From NCBI RefSeq assembly GCF_017562075.2, contig NC_054083.1, positions 39,601,255 through 39,665,254 on the forward strand: DNA of 64,000 nt, read 5' to 3'. The stretch is from Anopheles merus (lineage: Eukaryota > Arthropoda > Insecta > Diptera > Culicidae). Under the pieces are notes generated by a model that was not told the DNA's origin, searched no databases, and saw only the letters and a list, made by a program, of their open reading frames with translations. Both the position numbers and the translations under genes were made by a program. Positions 8,194 to 19,900 of this stretch are shown one piece after another (position 1 is the first letter of the stretch; each line of letters begins with the position of its first letter).

Positions 8194-9750
8194 ATGAAGC
8201 AGCTCTTCTTCACGCTGGTACCTTTTCTAGTTCTATTAGCTTCATCCGCTGTAAGCAGCACTCCTCAACTCCGCAACCCATTTGAAGGTACGTATTTTGA
8301 AGTTCTTTTATGACGATATTTTAGTAACGATCTTTCAAAAAAAAACTTGCAGCGGTTCGAGGATGCCTTCAGTACGATACTGTGCCCGGCTACAACGAAA
8401 CGCTGGAATACTTTGCGACGGACAACTTCCGATACGTCGGCCGCACGCACAACTCCAAGTACATACGGGTGGGCATGGTCGGTCCGACCGACGGTATTAT
8501 ACGCTTCGGCAAGTCGCGCTTTCCCTACGGCGAGAGTGTGTCCGAAATTTGTAAGTAACGCTGCTTCCCGAAAGGAACATTTTGGCATTCAAATTAGTAG
8601 GTAGGATGTCTGATAACGATTCTGTGTTCGCAATCAACTCCGCCTTCGATTCGGATTCTTGAGCAGGAATCAGAATCGCCTCTGGAATCGGAATTGGCTC
8701 AGTAATCGCAATCGGATCTGAGTTGGAAATCAGAATTGCCTTGGAAATTGGAAATGGCTCCGGAATCCGGCTCCGGTATTAGTTCTGGAATTGAAATCTG
8801 GATGTTGCAGAAGCGATCTGTCCGATTCTGTGTTTGCAATCAATTCCGCCTCCAATTCGGATTCCTGAGTCGAAGTCGAAATTAGCCCAGGAATCAGAAT
8901 CAGCTCCGGAATCGGAATTGGCTCAGAAATCGTAATCAGATCCGGATTTGGAATCCCTGGAATTGGTTCCGGAATCAGTTTTTGTTTTGTAATTGAAATC
9001 TGCCTTCTACTCGGATCCCTGAGCAGAAGTCGAAATTAGAATCGCAATCGGATCGGGATTTGGAATCAGAATTGCCTTGGTTAGACCGACACTAACACCT
9101 GGAATTGGTTCCGGAATCAGCTTTAATTATGGAATTGAAACCTGGATGATTCCGAAATGGAATCAGTTCCGGAATCTCCGTTAGAAAGGATCGTTTACAA
9201 GTAAATTTGGATCCTTTGAGCAGGTTTGGTATTCATACAATTGTTGCTGAATAGGACCTAAACGCCTATTCTCATGGAGATGCCGAATTCAATTCCGACT
9301 CCGGAGCCGATTCTGAAAACTAATGCTGGAACTAATTCGACTGCGACTAAAACTTCTTTTTTTACAATCACTAATTCAAACTCACTGCAAATCCTTCCAG
9401 GTCTTTCCGGCTGGGCGAATCAAAACTCGGAAGTTAATCGTCACACGCGCACCAGCAACAGTGAGTACGTGAATACGCCGCTCAAGATTCAGCTGACACC
9501 GAATGTGCTGTCCAAAACGCGACCGATGATGTTTCGGCTCGAAGTGTTCGATAATGGTAACGTGCTGCTGACGAAGGATGGCGAGAAGCGACCGTTTTTG
9601 GAGTTTAACGACAACCGGCAACGGTTGGATCTGGATTACATTGCGTTTACCAAGTGGAACCACGAGCTGTTCTATTACTACGACTGTCCGCTCGATACGG
9701 ATGCGAACGGGGTGGACGATACGGTGCTGCTGAAGTGTAGTTTGGCTTAA
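8194..9750 (+). CDS. Secreted FA-methyltransferase-like domain protein 5
   Basis: Exons 8194-8287, 8353-8550 and 9401-9750 give 213 codons plus stop. Intron 1 is 65 bp; intron 2 has expanded to 850 bp with degenerate repeats. Both are phase 1. It has a signal peptide (MKQLFFTLVPFLVLLASSA), then GCLQY, DGIIRFGKSRFPYGE, a GW motif (SGWANQNS) after the second junction, and LFYYYDCP with a tail ending LLKCSLA. The tail is closely related to that of gene 4, so these two form a subgroup. They lie on opposite sides of the protease gene, which implies either protease insertion or duplication around it. AATAAA lies near 9851. Confidence 0.92.
8608..9180 (+). repeat. Degenerate GGAATCxGAATT repeats in intron 2
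   Basis: The intron is filled by imperfect units built from GGAATC-GGAATTGGCTC and CAGAATTGCC. A larger duplication is overlaid: CGATTCTGTG followed by CAATCAA-TCCGCC begins at 8618 and again at 8823, a period of 205 bp. The frame at 9274-9400 that looks like coding sequence is intron. Confidence 0.7.
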
Positions 9751-11012
9751 GTAGTGGATTAAGTAGATAAGTTAGACAATCGGCTCTGCTAGAAGTAAGA
9801 AACAAGAATTAAGATAGCCATTAAATTAGCTTATTTATGACAGATTGTCAAAATAAATCCCAAAAGAGAAGCCTTTTTGCTAGTATAAAATTACACAATT
9901 CGATTACCTTACCGTAACACCATCCATTGAATGACCTCCAAGGCGACAAACGATACCGGCGTGACTATTTCTTACATCCTTTAAGTGTCTGCGGCCGACA
10001 GTAACCTGAGGTAATAATAGAAAAAAAGACGAATAGCTTTTGTGGACGAATAATCCACAAGGGGAAGTCGGGAGCTTTTTTATACAAAATCACCCTCCCA
10101 TGTGGCACGTGATGCGTGATGTAAAACTGCATCCAATTGACAAAGTGTATCCCACACGCCCGGTACCCCTCTCTGCATTGTTGAAACGTTTAATTGTCTT
10201 TTAATGGGTCGTCTTACTATGTTTGCCCCTTCCTTTTCGACTGTCTTTCACATATTGAGGTTGTTCTGGCCTTCTGTATCTGACAAGGCAAACAAAAAAC
10301 CCTCTAAGAAACAATTGCAACCTAAAATCAGCAACAAGAGCTTCTTGTGGGGCTTCCCAAACGGTCGCCGCTTTGACGTAGGAGAGGTTTTTTTGCACAT
10401 ACCTTCATTGGCCGCTCGCATATCGTTTCTAGATTGGTTTCAGCCGAAGGGCGAAAGAAAGAAACACACGACTGCTACCGCCCGGGCAAGGTGTGCCCTT
10501 AGAACTCGGGGTTTCGCGGCCGGTTCCTTACGTTTTACCAGTTTCAGGCTCGGCACAACTTCGCTCCCGCTCCCGGACGGATGTGCGCCACCCCATCACG
10601 CTCCCTTCCGGTGTGAAGCGAATTGGATGATTCCGTTCCGTCCGACAAACACCATTTGAAACACAAAACGGCCTACCGGTGGCGTACAACTATACACACA
10701 CTCATACACACGCACCGAGGGTTCTGGACGGCTGGTGGCTACAAACGGTAAAGGGAAGCATGTGCTTATGCTTTTGTGTGTTTGCTCGCGCCTGCGGTCA
10801 TTGCTGCCCTGTGATTTGCTTGGTCCGGCGTTAGTCCCTTCAGTCGCTCGCTGGTAGCATACCGATGACGGAGTGATGAGCGTGTGTGTGGTGTTCTGCT
10901 GCGCGACGGTTGTGCCATTGAAGTGTGTTTAAAGGTGCCACTGTGCTTCGAGTCAATCCCAAAGAGACAGTTTGATTGAAGCTTCATCAAAACAACCTCG
11001 ATCGCCAACGCG
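9751..11012 (+). other. Intergenic stretch between FA cluster and large gene
   Basis: It contains the 3' UTR of gene 5 (AATAAA ~9851) and then non-coding sequence. The 151-codon frame at 10204 lacks protein-like composition and I reject it. The last ~150 bp before 11013 look like a leader and promoter (TTTAAAGG at 10928, ACAGTTTG near 10967), though the spacing is not ideal. Confidence 0.4.
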
Positions 11013-11141
11013 ATGGCCGGTTTTATGGATCATTTCTTGATCCTGCTGCACACCTGTCACCTCTATTGCCGCACGGCAATCGATTGGATGACCGGGCATG
11101 GCCGTACGTGCGCCGCGCGGATCGATGCAGTTTGGCAGCGG
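11013..11141 (+). CDS. Candidate alternative first coding exon A of large gene
   Basis: ATG at 11013 opens 43 codons that end exactly at a strong donor, CGG|GTAAGTAAC, in phase 0. The peptide begins MAGFMDHFLILLHTCHLYC. The phase is compatible with the acceptor of the internal exon at 47682, so this may be a distal-promoter isoform of the same gene; the intron would be ~36.5 kb. It could instead belong to another transcript or be a chance frame. The evidence is the coincidence of ATG, open frame, donor consensus and phase. I do not recognise the peptide. Confidence 0.4.
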
Positions 11142-14100
11142 GTAAGTAACAACTTCAGTGTTCTAAGCCACGTGGCGCCTCATTACGAAAAGGCAGAGTT
11201 AGACAAATGAGCGCGAGCGTGCGTTGTTACATCGCCACACGGATGCATCGGGCGATGGAAATGGAAAGTTTTTCTTCATTAGAGAAAGTGAATTTTCAAA
11301 TCCACCAATTGCAAAATAAGCAATACGCCGAACTGGTCGGCTCGTCGCTTGTCTGCCTGCCTGCCTATACATTTTCCATACGGCGGCAGCGGTGTCCATT
11401 CGTCTGTGTCTGTGTTTTGTGGCTATGAAATGGGAGAGGGAGAAAGAAAAAAACAAGCGGCGTTGATTATTAATATGCCCAATAGTGCCACACGCCGCCG
11501 CTGGCTTGTGTTTAGCGTATCACGCGCGGACGTTCATCACCGCTCACCGTCCAGAAAGCGATTGCGATTCCGCTGGCCGGGGTGGGGAGGAAATAATGAA
11601 TTAATAAGGCAATTGATTAACACATTAAAAAGCCACACATGCTGGCTGGCTGGCACGCAAACCAAGCGGCGCTCAGTTTTGTTGGAAAGGAGGATCTTCT
11701 TCTGCTGTTGATGATTTTAAACTTTCTTCCCAATCGGGAGGGAGTTCAGACATCGGCGTTGGTGGCGGCAGCGGCACAGGCAGAAACGCCGACGAAAGCG
11801 GTGTCGTAACAGGCGGTATGTTGTGTTGCTTCCCCCTCATTCGTACGCTCGTAAGCTTTATCATTCTAAAAAGAAAACTGTTACAACGAAGACAATATTA
11901 ATTTCTAACGATTCTACCTTCACGTTTTCTTCACCCAAACCTCGCCGAAAGTGAACGTTCGTTTTCCCTTTTTCTTTAGCTTGCGTTATGCATTTCCCGT
12001 TGCCCTACTTTCCAGTTAGTGCTTGCGCACAAAATGGGCATCTTTTTCATACAGTATGCGAACAATAATTAGTTTGATCGAATTCGCGACCTCCGCGCGG
12101 TGAGTAAAAGCGCCGATGAAAAGTGTGCAATGGGAGGGAGAGCAAAAAACGGTTTGGTTTCTATTTGTTGCCAAGCTTTTTGGTCCCTAGCCCTTATTGC
12201 CACTGTATGTAATGCCACTTTTGTCTTAAACGCTTGTGAGTAAACTTCGACGAAAGCATAAGTAAGTTTTTCCTTCTTCAGCACCGAGCATGATGGGTGA
12301 CGCATTAAGCCGGGCTCATTTACCCAGACTGGTAAGAACAATTACCCGCTCTCCCAGTAAGAGCGGAAGAGGGATGGAGCAACGAACTTTATAATCAAAA
12401 TCCGTCCGTGATTAGCATATTTAGCCAAATGCCGGCGGGTTCCCCCCCCCCCCCATGGGGGGCATCACATAATCGCTGTCCTTCACCGTGACCGCCGTCG
12501 GGTCAATATCGCTCTGGTACATAGCATTTTTAGCACGACGGCTAAATGGTTTCCGGTGCGGAGGGGGCTTTTCATTTCGGACCCTGATGTCTGCTGTCTG
12601 CTTAGTGCCACGAAGGTGGCATCAAATTTAGCATATTTTAGACAGCTGAAAGGATAGGAGAGTAAAAACAAATATTAACTAAAATCGTGTAATATCAAAT
12701 TATATCTTGTAAGGCATTTTTTTTAAATATGATTTACCTAAAACTAGACAAACTTAATTTAAAAAAAAAAGGTTAAATGGCCAAAGCGATGTTCCCCAAC
12801 AAAACAAAACATCCTAAAAATTGGAAACAAAGTTCTAGTATCCCCTCCTACTTTAATTGTTTCTACTCATTGCTTTACTGTCAATTGAAAGCCATAAATC
12901 ACGCACATTGGAGCACCATAAAAGTTCTTCAAAAAATAAGCTCCGGATACGATGTAGCGCCCATGATTGTTGATACATGCCTGACTCTCCCTCGGGAAAA
13001 CAAAACGGTTTCTGGACTCTCTCTCTCTCTCCCTATCGAACTTCGTGGTCAAACCCCGTCGCTTATTTTCCCGGCCACACCCGCTTCCTACCCTATCTCC
13101 AGCGACGGTCAGCAACAATCATCAACATTATTGTTACGGTTGCGGTCAGCAGCAGCAGCAACCAGTAGCTGCGCGCATCCGACCGTCGATCAAAACAAAA
13201 ACTTCTCCCGCAGAAGGAGGGGGGAAAAGCAAACCCTCCCCCATCGCCCCTCCGCCACGCAACCGGGCTTTAATTCGCCTCGTGGGGCCACATCGCTTTG
13301 TAGTTGTTGTTGGCCATCACTGTCGTTGTGAAAAATCATCGGACCAGGTCGAACGGAAAAGAAAACAACGAAACTGTGTTGGGTGTGGGGCCGCCTGCCC
13401 TGTCGGTCTCCTCCCCCTTATGTTTCCCTCACCTGGCGAGAGAGTAAGGGGCGCGCGAGCGTGCGCGCGCGCGCTGGCTCACACTCGCTTGGCCACTCCG
13501 CCGGTTGCCGCCGGTTCGTCAGTACGCGATTCGATGTACACACACGCGGGTACGGCTTCCTCGGGTGCTGGTGGTTGGTTTGGCGTTTGGCGTGCTGTAC
13601 CGAAAACAACAACAACAAAAAAGGGAACCATCGTATCGGATTTTGATCGACGCGCGTCGTGAACGTGCGTGCAAAACGTCGTCAGTGCGGATCGGATCGA
13701 TTCACTAAAATAAAAACAGAAAAAAGTGAGGTTAGAAGGTGGTTCAGCTGGGGAATGTGAGTGCAAATGAAGAATGAATTAGAAGCTGCAGCCGGCACGT
13801 ACGGCACGAGATTGTGCGACAGTGAAGATCAAACTGCACAAGCACGTACAACAGATACACACACACACAGCATGCCATGACACCGATTTAGTTTGTGAAG
13901 GAGACGCTGAGGTGTCGCTCTGTGTGTGACCCGCTTGGGTGTATTGTTTTGTTTTTTTTTTTGCAAATTGTCAATCACGAGTCTTTTGTCGATGTGTGTT
14001 TTTGTGTGTGTTTGTATCTAGTGCAGTGCAATATTGGTAAAGAATTCAACTTACCTTGCAAACGAGGGGAACTACAACACTTCTAATGTTTAGCACGGGT

Positions 14101-15283
14101 GTGTGTGTGTGTGTGTTGTACTTCTTCTTGTGGCTCTCCTTTGGCTCCAACAAAAAAAGGTGTGTGTGCGTGCGCGTCGAAGCGTGCAAGGCTTCTTCTT
14201 CTCCACCAACACCACTCCACTGTACTACAGTGCTCTTAGAGAGATGTGCGCGGGTCCTGTATGTGCGGGAGGGCAACAAAATCAATTAGCCACCGGGTGA
14301 ATACCATGACGCGCGTGTGTATGGGGATGTGTTTTCACGGTTCGCGGAATCCCCCCCCCCCCCCTTCAAGTCGTGGTTGATGATGTCACACGCCTATTCC
14401 GGCTGGGCATTCGAGACGCACTTGCGGGATTTTACTAATCCAAACGTATTAGTCGCTGCTCCGCCGTGTGACAACGCGCCGGCACGACCGTGGCTAATCT
14501 TTCCACTGCCTACTCTGTATGTGTCTGTAGAAAGGGGGCAAGGGATATTTTTTTCCCTTCAGTTTCCCCCTAGGGAAGGGGGGAGCGTTACTTCTAGCTA
14601 ACATTTGCTGCTGTGGCTCTACCACACTACTACTACACGGTGCGTTACGTGCTGTTACACTAATGAATTGACATCGCGTCGGCACTGACGGCTGTGTTGG
14701 GACGCTCTTCTTCGCACACAGCTCTACACAGGGCACTGTTCTACATGCGCAGAGCCTTCTTTTTGTGGAGATAAAAAAAAACCCTACCTGAACTGGGCCG
14801 GAGACGGTGTCCGACCGGATGTGCCGTTCTCGATCGTGCCGTGATCGGGTCCAAGCGTGTGAATCGTGCTTTGTCAATCCGACGATGTTCGACGATGTGA
14901 AGGTGTGTATTGCCGTGCGTGACTGGTGCAGTAACTACAATTGCTTGTTGCAGCTTCAGTGAATGTGCTCAATCAACAGAGCGTACACACACACACAGTA
15001 GGCACTGTGGAAATGGTTTCTTCAGTGGTGGTGCCGAAAATTAATCCATCAATCCGGTAATTATGATTGCCCGGCCAGTGAAAATATAGGTTATGATAAG
15101 TGTGGTGGAAGCGGCGGAGAACGCACCACAGTGGTCAAGCCGTTTGGAAATTTAAACAACTCATAGAAAGAGAGAGATAGAGAGAGAAAGAAGGGGCCAA
15201 ATAGTGACGTGCGTTCCCTGTCTACCGTTCGTGCGACTCTCTTGTCGGGTGGCGTACTTGATTTGTGGCCGTGTATTCATGAA

Positions 15284-15321
<38 letters not shown>

Positions 15322-15338
15322 TTTCTTTATTTCAACAG
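11142..15338 (+). other. Non-coding stretch with GC-rich promoter-like part
   Basis: I see no coding exon. There is a C13-AT-G6 palindromic run at 12442-12462 and a C14 run near 14351. CpG-rich sequence at 13430-13700 contains GTCAGTGCGG (13679) and leads into a long leader-like region, rich in short GT repeats and 'AGTG' motifs, up to 15330. The 205-codon frame at 13045 is proline/arginine-rich and overlaps other open frames. I take it as an artefact of GC content. This is probably the promoter and upstream 5' UTR sequence of isoform B. Confidence 0.4.
15287..15318 (+). repeat. GT microsatellite
   Basis: About 16 GT dinucleotides, followed by GTTTGTTTCTTTATTTCAACAG, which makes a good splice acceptor at 15338. 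Confidence 0.85.
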
Positions 15339-15786
15339 AAAAAGAAGTGTATGCTCAGTGAATAGAAAATAGTGCGAAAAGTAGTAGTAGCCGTGAATTG
15401 AAAGGATCATCGCGCTGCCGATCGCCGTGTGGAAAGAAAGGGAAAGAAACGCGTCAGTGTGTTGTGGGGTGTAATTACGGGTGCGCGCGTGGTGCAGTTT
15501 GAAGGGGTGGAGGTGTCGTTATTTTGGGTAAATTATCGGTGAAAGAGAAACGGAGTGAATTTTCACGTGGAACCAACCCTCTCGATGGCTCAAGAAGAAG
15601 CTCCTTCGAGGCGATTGTGTGAGATAGTGTGGAAATAGTGGTGTGATTAGCGCAATTTGCGTGTAAATGTACGTAAGGGTTAGGAGCATAAAAGAGGGTT
15701 AACAAAGGGCTAACGTTGCCGGAATGCCGGCTGATTGGAAGTGAATACTAAGAAACCCTAAGGGCCCGGCACAAACACGATACAAT
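15339..15786 (+). other. Probable 5' UTR exon part of isoform B
   Basis: The acceptor TTTCTTTATTTCAACAG ends at 15338. The following 450 bp are A/G-rich and non-coding, and run without a break into the ATG at 15787. This is consistent with a 5' UTR joined to the first coding exon. No transcript evidence is available here. Confidence 0.35.
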
Positions 15787-15873
15787 ATGGCGTACGTTGT
15801 TTGGCGCGTGCTTTTGAAGCAGTATTCGAAGGTTCGGCTCGGCGTTCAGAGGAATCCATCGGTAGAAGACGAA
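15787..15873 (+). CDS. Candidate first coding exon B of large gene
   Basis: ATG at 15787 (context ACAATATGG) opens 29 codons beginning MAYVVWRVLLKQYSKVRLG. They end precisely at GAA|GTAAGTTT in phase 0. That phase joins in frame with the acceptor at 47681/47682, where the protein continues LSPTTRRTKSFDDQ. The peptide is basic and amphipathic, without a signal peptide, which suggests a cytoplasmic protein. The inferred intron is 31.8 kb and contains an antisense chitinase-like gene. The start seems better supported than exon A because of the long leader in front of it. Confidence 0.5.
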
Positions 15874-16029
15874 GTAAGTTTTTTTTTATGATCTTTAGGC
15901 TTTTTCTTCTTAGGTGTCGTAAGATATTTTCTGGATTATTCTATAAAAATTCTCTACTCAAAACAATTTCGGAGGTATGTAATAACGTCATGGTGCTGAC
16001 GAAAGTATTTTAAAACTGCTGATCCTAAG

Positions 16030-16930
16030 CATTATTGCAGTACTGCAATTGATTCACAGCCCATATCGTTCCAAGAACTGATTCTTAAACTATACCAGTT
16101 TTTCAACATATTCCAGTTCCATACCGGTTCTTTAACTGATATTTAACCGACACAGTTCAAGAAGATATTTCTTGAACGAATACCAATTCTGGATCCTGTA
16201 AAATACTTTGGAACTAATCTTGATTTCGTATTGGTACGTGCAGTTGATCCTGTAATCATACAATCCATTATGCCCAATGGCTGATTCCATTTAATGTAAG
16301 TCCTGGAACTGATCCTGAACTTATATTGGTTCTGGAATTGATCTTACTAGCTTCAGCGCTAAATCTGTATCCATATAATTCTTGGAACTGATCCTGGACC
16401 CATATCAGTGCAGAAGGTTATCATAAGTCCATACCGGCTTTTAACTTAGTCGAAATCTACACCGATGCGTGTCCTAGATCTCTTTCTTATGGAATACTGA
16501 TTTTGATTCTGATTCTAAATTTTCTGGAACTTATCCAACACATATCACAAACCAATTCCGCTCCAGGAACACTGATATTGAATCAATTCCTTAAACTCAT
16601 ATCTATACTTAAACCATGCTGCAACTGATTCCCAATAGTCCATACAAGTCCTGGATCTATTCCTCATCACATACTATGACTGATTTTGGCCTAATAGCAA
16701 TCCTGAAACCTATACAAAACATATTCAGATATCTCAAAACCATACCACCGATTCTGGAACTGATCCATTCCGGGCTGATTCTGGCCTAATAGCAATCCTG
16801 AAACTTATACAAAACATATTCGGATATCTCAAAACCATACCACCGATTCTGGAGGAACTGGTTCATTCCGGCCCTGGAACTGATTTCCAACTGATTTTCA
16901 TATCGGTTAAATTCGGTTCAGCTTAGATTC
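16030..16930 (+). repeat. Degenerate repeat array in intron
   Basis: Imperfect units of the type CTGGAACTGATCCTG and CATACC-GGTTCTG fill the stretch. A clear tandem duplication of 95 bp (16680-16774 and 16775-16872) sits inside; both copies contain GGCCTAATAGCAATCCTGAA. The style resembles the array in intron 2 of FA-domain gene 5, but the monomer differs. Confidence 0.65.
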
Positions 16931-19900
16931 CTGCACACTTCCTGCTGTGTACTACACTAAGCGTTTCCCATCATGCCACGGAGATGCTCAGATCAAGCCT
17001 GCTAAAGTGAGCTTTATAAAGCGTAGTCTCGTAACGATCATTGACGAATCTATACTTAATGACCTTCTAAATGAGGGCCGGAAATCTTCCGTCTGTGTGT
17101 CCCACATTATGCGTCATTCGCTCGCTTAATTGATCAGGCGGTTGATTAGTGTGCCTTTTTTTTCGAAAGCGATCCCTAACTATCTTCGCAACTCGCCAGT
17201 AAACTCTCGGTCCCAAATAGCGCGCGCGCGCACACACGCAGGCGACAATTATGGCATATATTTTCTCTTCCCTCAAACGGTGCGGACCCGCAAAGGGGGC
17301 AGAGTATGCAATTAATACAGCAGGAGGCAGAAGTTTGCTTCCGAAAACCCATAACCTAATATCCAATTTCACGGCCGTGCGGGCACCGTAGCGGGGGCAT
17401 TTGCGTGCCCGGCACGCATGAGAGGATTCCTCGGGTGGTCGCCGCGGTCTCGCCGGACCATTTGGCGACGTTCATTTCCGCGGTGTCCGCCCGCACGGCA
17501 GTAATGTTTGCCGGGCCGGGAAAGAAAGCAGGACAAAGCTGCGCGGACCAACCGGCGACGGTGGAATAAAAAAAAAGAAAGATATTGGCGGAAAACACCG
17601 CAGCGCAATGTACCGCTCTGCGGTGGCCAGCCGGACCGGGCGCCTAGTTTGTACATTTGGCCGGCAAAATGTAGCAAAAGTAAACCACAAAAATTCCAAC
17701 ACTCGCAAACTTCCCGATTCCGGGCCATACGGGGACGCAAATGTGTGCACTTTCTTCCTTGGACGGACCGGGCAAAACTTATGGATTGAAGGTGTAATAA
17801 AAGAAAAATATAGTCCCATCGAGTCTTGGACCATTTTAGCCCTCTCGCCGCGGGGTGGTTGATGCTTCCCGGGGATACGGTTTGTAACATCTTCCAGGCG
17901 TTGGGTGGTGAGTGCCGGTCTTGAGCAATGTGTGCGCGTGCTTGATCTCGCGCTTGATCAACCCGCCCGTTTGCTATTTGTTTTGCCTGGCTGTCGCCCG
18001 TAGATGGTACCGACGGTACCATCTTTTTTGCCGTTCGTTTTTAAGGCCATTTAGTCGTTCACGTCACGGGGCTGTGTAATGGGTTGGGATCGTATAAGGG
18101 AATGCGCGCGCATTCGGGGTTTATGATTTCGATTTCGTTTACCCGTTTGTGATTAAAGGCTGTTTTTTTATTATTATTTTCTCTTCGTTTGTCATTTGTG
18201 CCATGCTCGCGCGCGTACAAACGCTGATGATGATGCTAGTTAGAAAGTGCGGATGTGATGCTGCGGTAGGTTTACCACCCAGCGAGTGCATCCGATGCTC
18301 GCTGACGATGAAGTAAAGGCAATGAAGATGAGACGGACAAAATGCAGTCTCGTTGATGATAGCGAAATTAAGATTGATTTAATTTCTGTGCTTCCGAAAT
18401 TGATTTCAGCGTTGCGTGAGAAGCCGTTGTGTCGTTGTTTTATGTCTTTTATTGAGGAAATCGTCGGTAATTTTTCCAGTCTTTTTATTATCATGATTAT
18501 GAAATCCGGTTCGAAGGACTATTTTTGGTAGAGAGTGGATTGAACCATTTTTCGCCATGTTTCTTTCTAGTAATGATCGTAGAATGTATTTATGATGGAT
18601 TAAGTATGTAAGCTACTCATATTTCTTCTAATTGAAAGGATATTCTGAATTTTATTTGAAATTCAAGAATATTTCAAAATTTTCAATAACCGCCATCAAT
18701 CAAAAATCCACTTAAATGCACCGCATAACGTACTTTTTTCCTTCACCCTACTCAAAAATAAAGGTGTGACCTTAAAAGTTCGTCACCGGTGCCGTATGGC
18801 TTTGATTAAATTACCATATTATAGCGCTCTTCCATTACGCTGATGAATGCATGCGATCGAAATAGACTCAAAAAGCTGGATGAGTGGGAGAGAGAGAGAG
18901 AAGAACCCCTCCCTACGAAAGGGATGGAATTCAAGAGCGGGCAGCAACGGCATGCAAACGTGGGCTAGGCAATTGTTATGCAATGCAAAGGGGGGTGGCA
19001 TGCTAAGTGACGCATGGAAAAGCAGCGGAAAAACGTTCCTCTATACGTGTGTGCAGGTGGTGGGATAAGGGACGGAATCTAGGGTGAATTATTCGATTAG
19101 AATAGATGTACACTACTGTGGTCAACCGTCACCAGGCGTGCGGCTGGCCTTGGAATGGTACGATTTCAATGTTGAGCCAGATCGATATGCAGATTACCGT
19201 TCGCGTGTGTGCGGCCCAAAGCATCTGAAAAAAGGTAATTCTTTCGTTGATGCTATAGAAAGGAAAATGTCTAAGAATGTCCATATGGGGACCGTGTGGT
19301 GGGCAGACTGTAACTACTCTCTGTCCAAGCTGATCAAGCGTCTCCTTCTGCACTCCCCGAACCGGACACTGGCGGCACTCACAATGGTTTGCTTGTGCTC
19401 TGCACGCCGCTGATGGACAGGGCAAATAGAACGGAAAATGCTCCACACCCCGCAAAACGTTCGTCTTGAATTTCACTGAACCGTGCAGCTAGCGCGGGCA
19501 GAAGACCCACTGGCCCGCCCACCAACTAGTGTCGGGGTACGAGGTACGAGGCCCCGAGCTTGGTTTTAGAGTGGTCCGTACACCGCGTAACGGGTGAGCC
19601 ACTCCCGGCGGGAAGAAGACTAGAGTCCACGCATGGCCTTTCCTAATTGGACGTTGCCTCCTTATCCCCCCCAACAGGGGTGTTGCAATCCTTTCGCCCG
19701 GTTGGTGTCTTTTTTGTCTTTTTTGGGGCCTGGGTTGGGTGTGTTGGTGGTGGTGAGTCGATTATGAGTAGCCGATTTCACGTGGCTTTCTTTTTGCAAT
19801 AACTGAAAAGGGGTAGTGGCGGGTATGGTGCGGGAAAATGGTGCATGCTTTATTTTACCTTTCCACGCAACGCACCATTGAAGAAGCACTAGTAGGGGTT

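Noticed and set aside
9274..9400. Plus-strand open frame upstream of the last exon of FA gene 5
   Set aside because: It is continuous with that exon but comes from the degenerate intronic repeat. The acceptor at 9400 and the phase match with the paralogues place it in the intron.
13045..13662. 205-codon plus-strand open frame
   Set aside because: It is proline/arginine-rich low-complexity sequence in a CpG-rich promoter-like region, and other frames there are equally open.
17369..18022. 217-codon minus-strand open frame
   Set aside because: It lies in GC-rich DNA with several overlapping open frames on both strands, has arginine-rich composition, and shows no domain, promoter or splice support.
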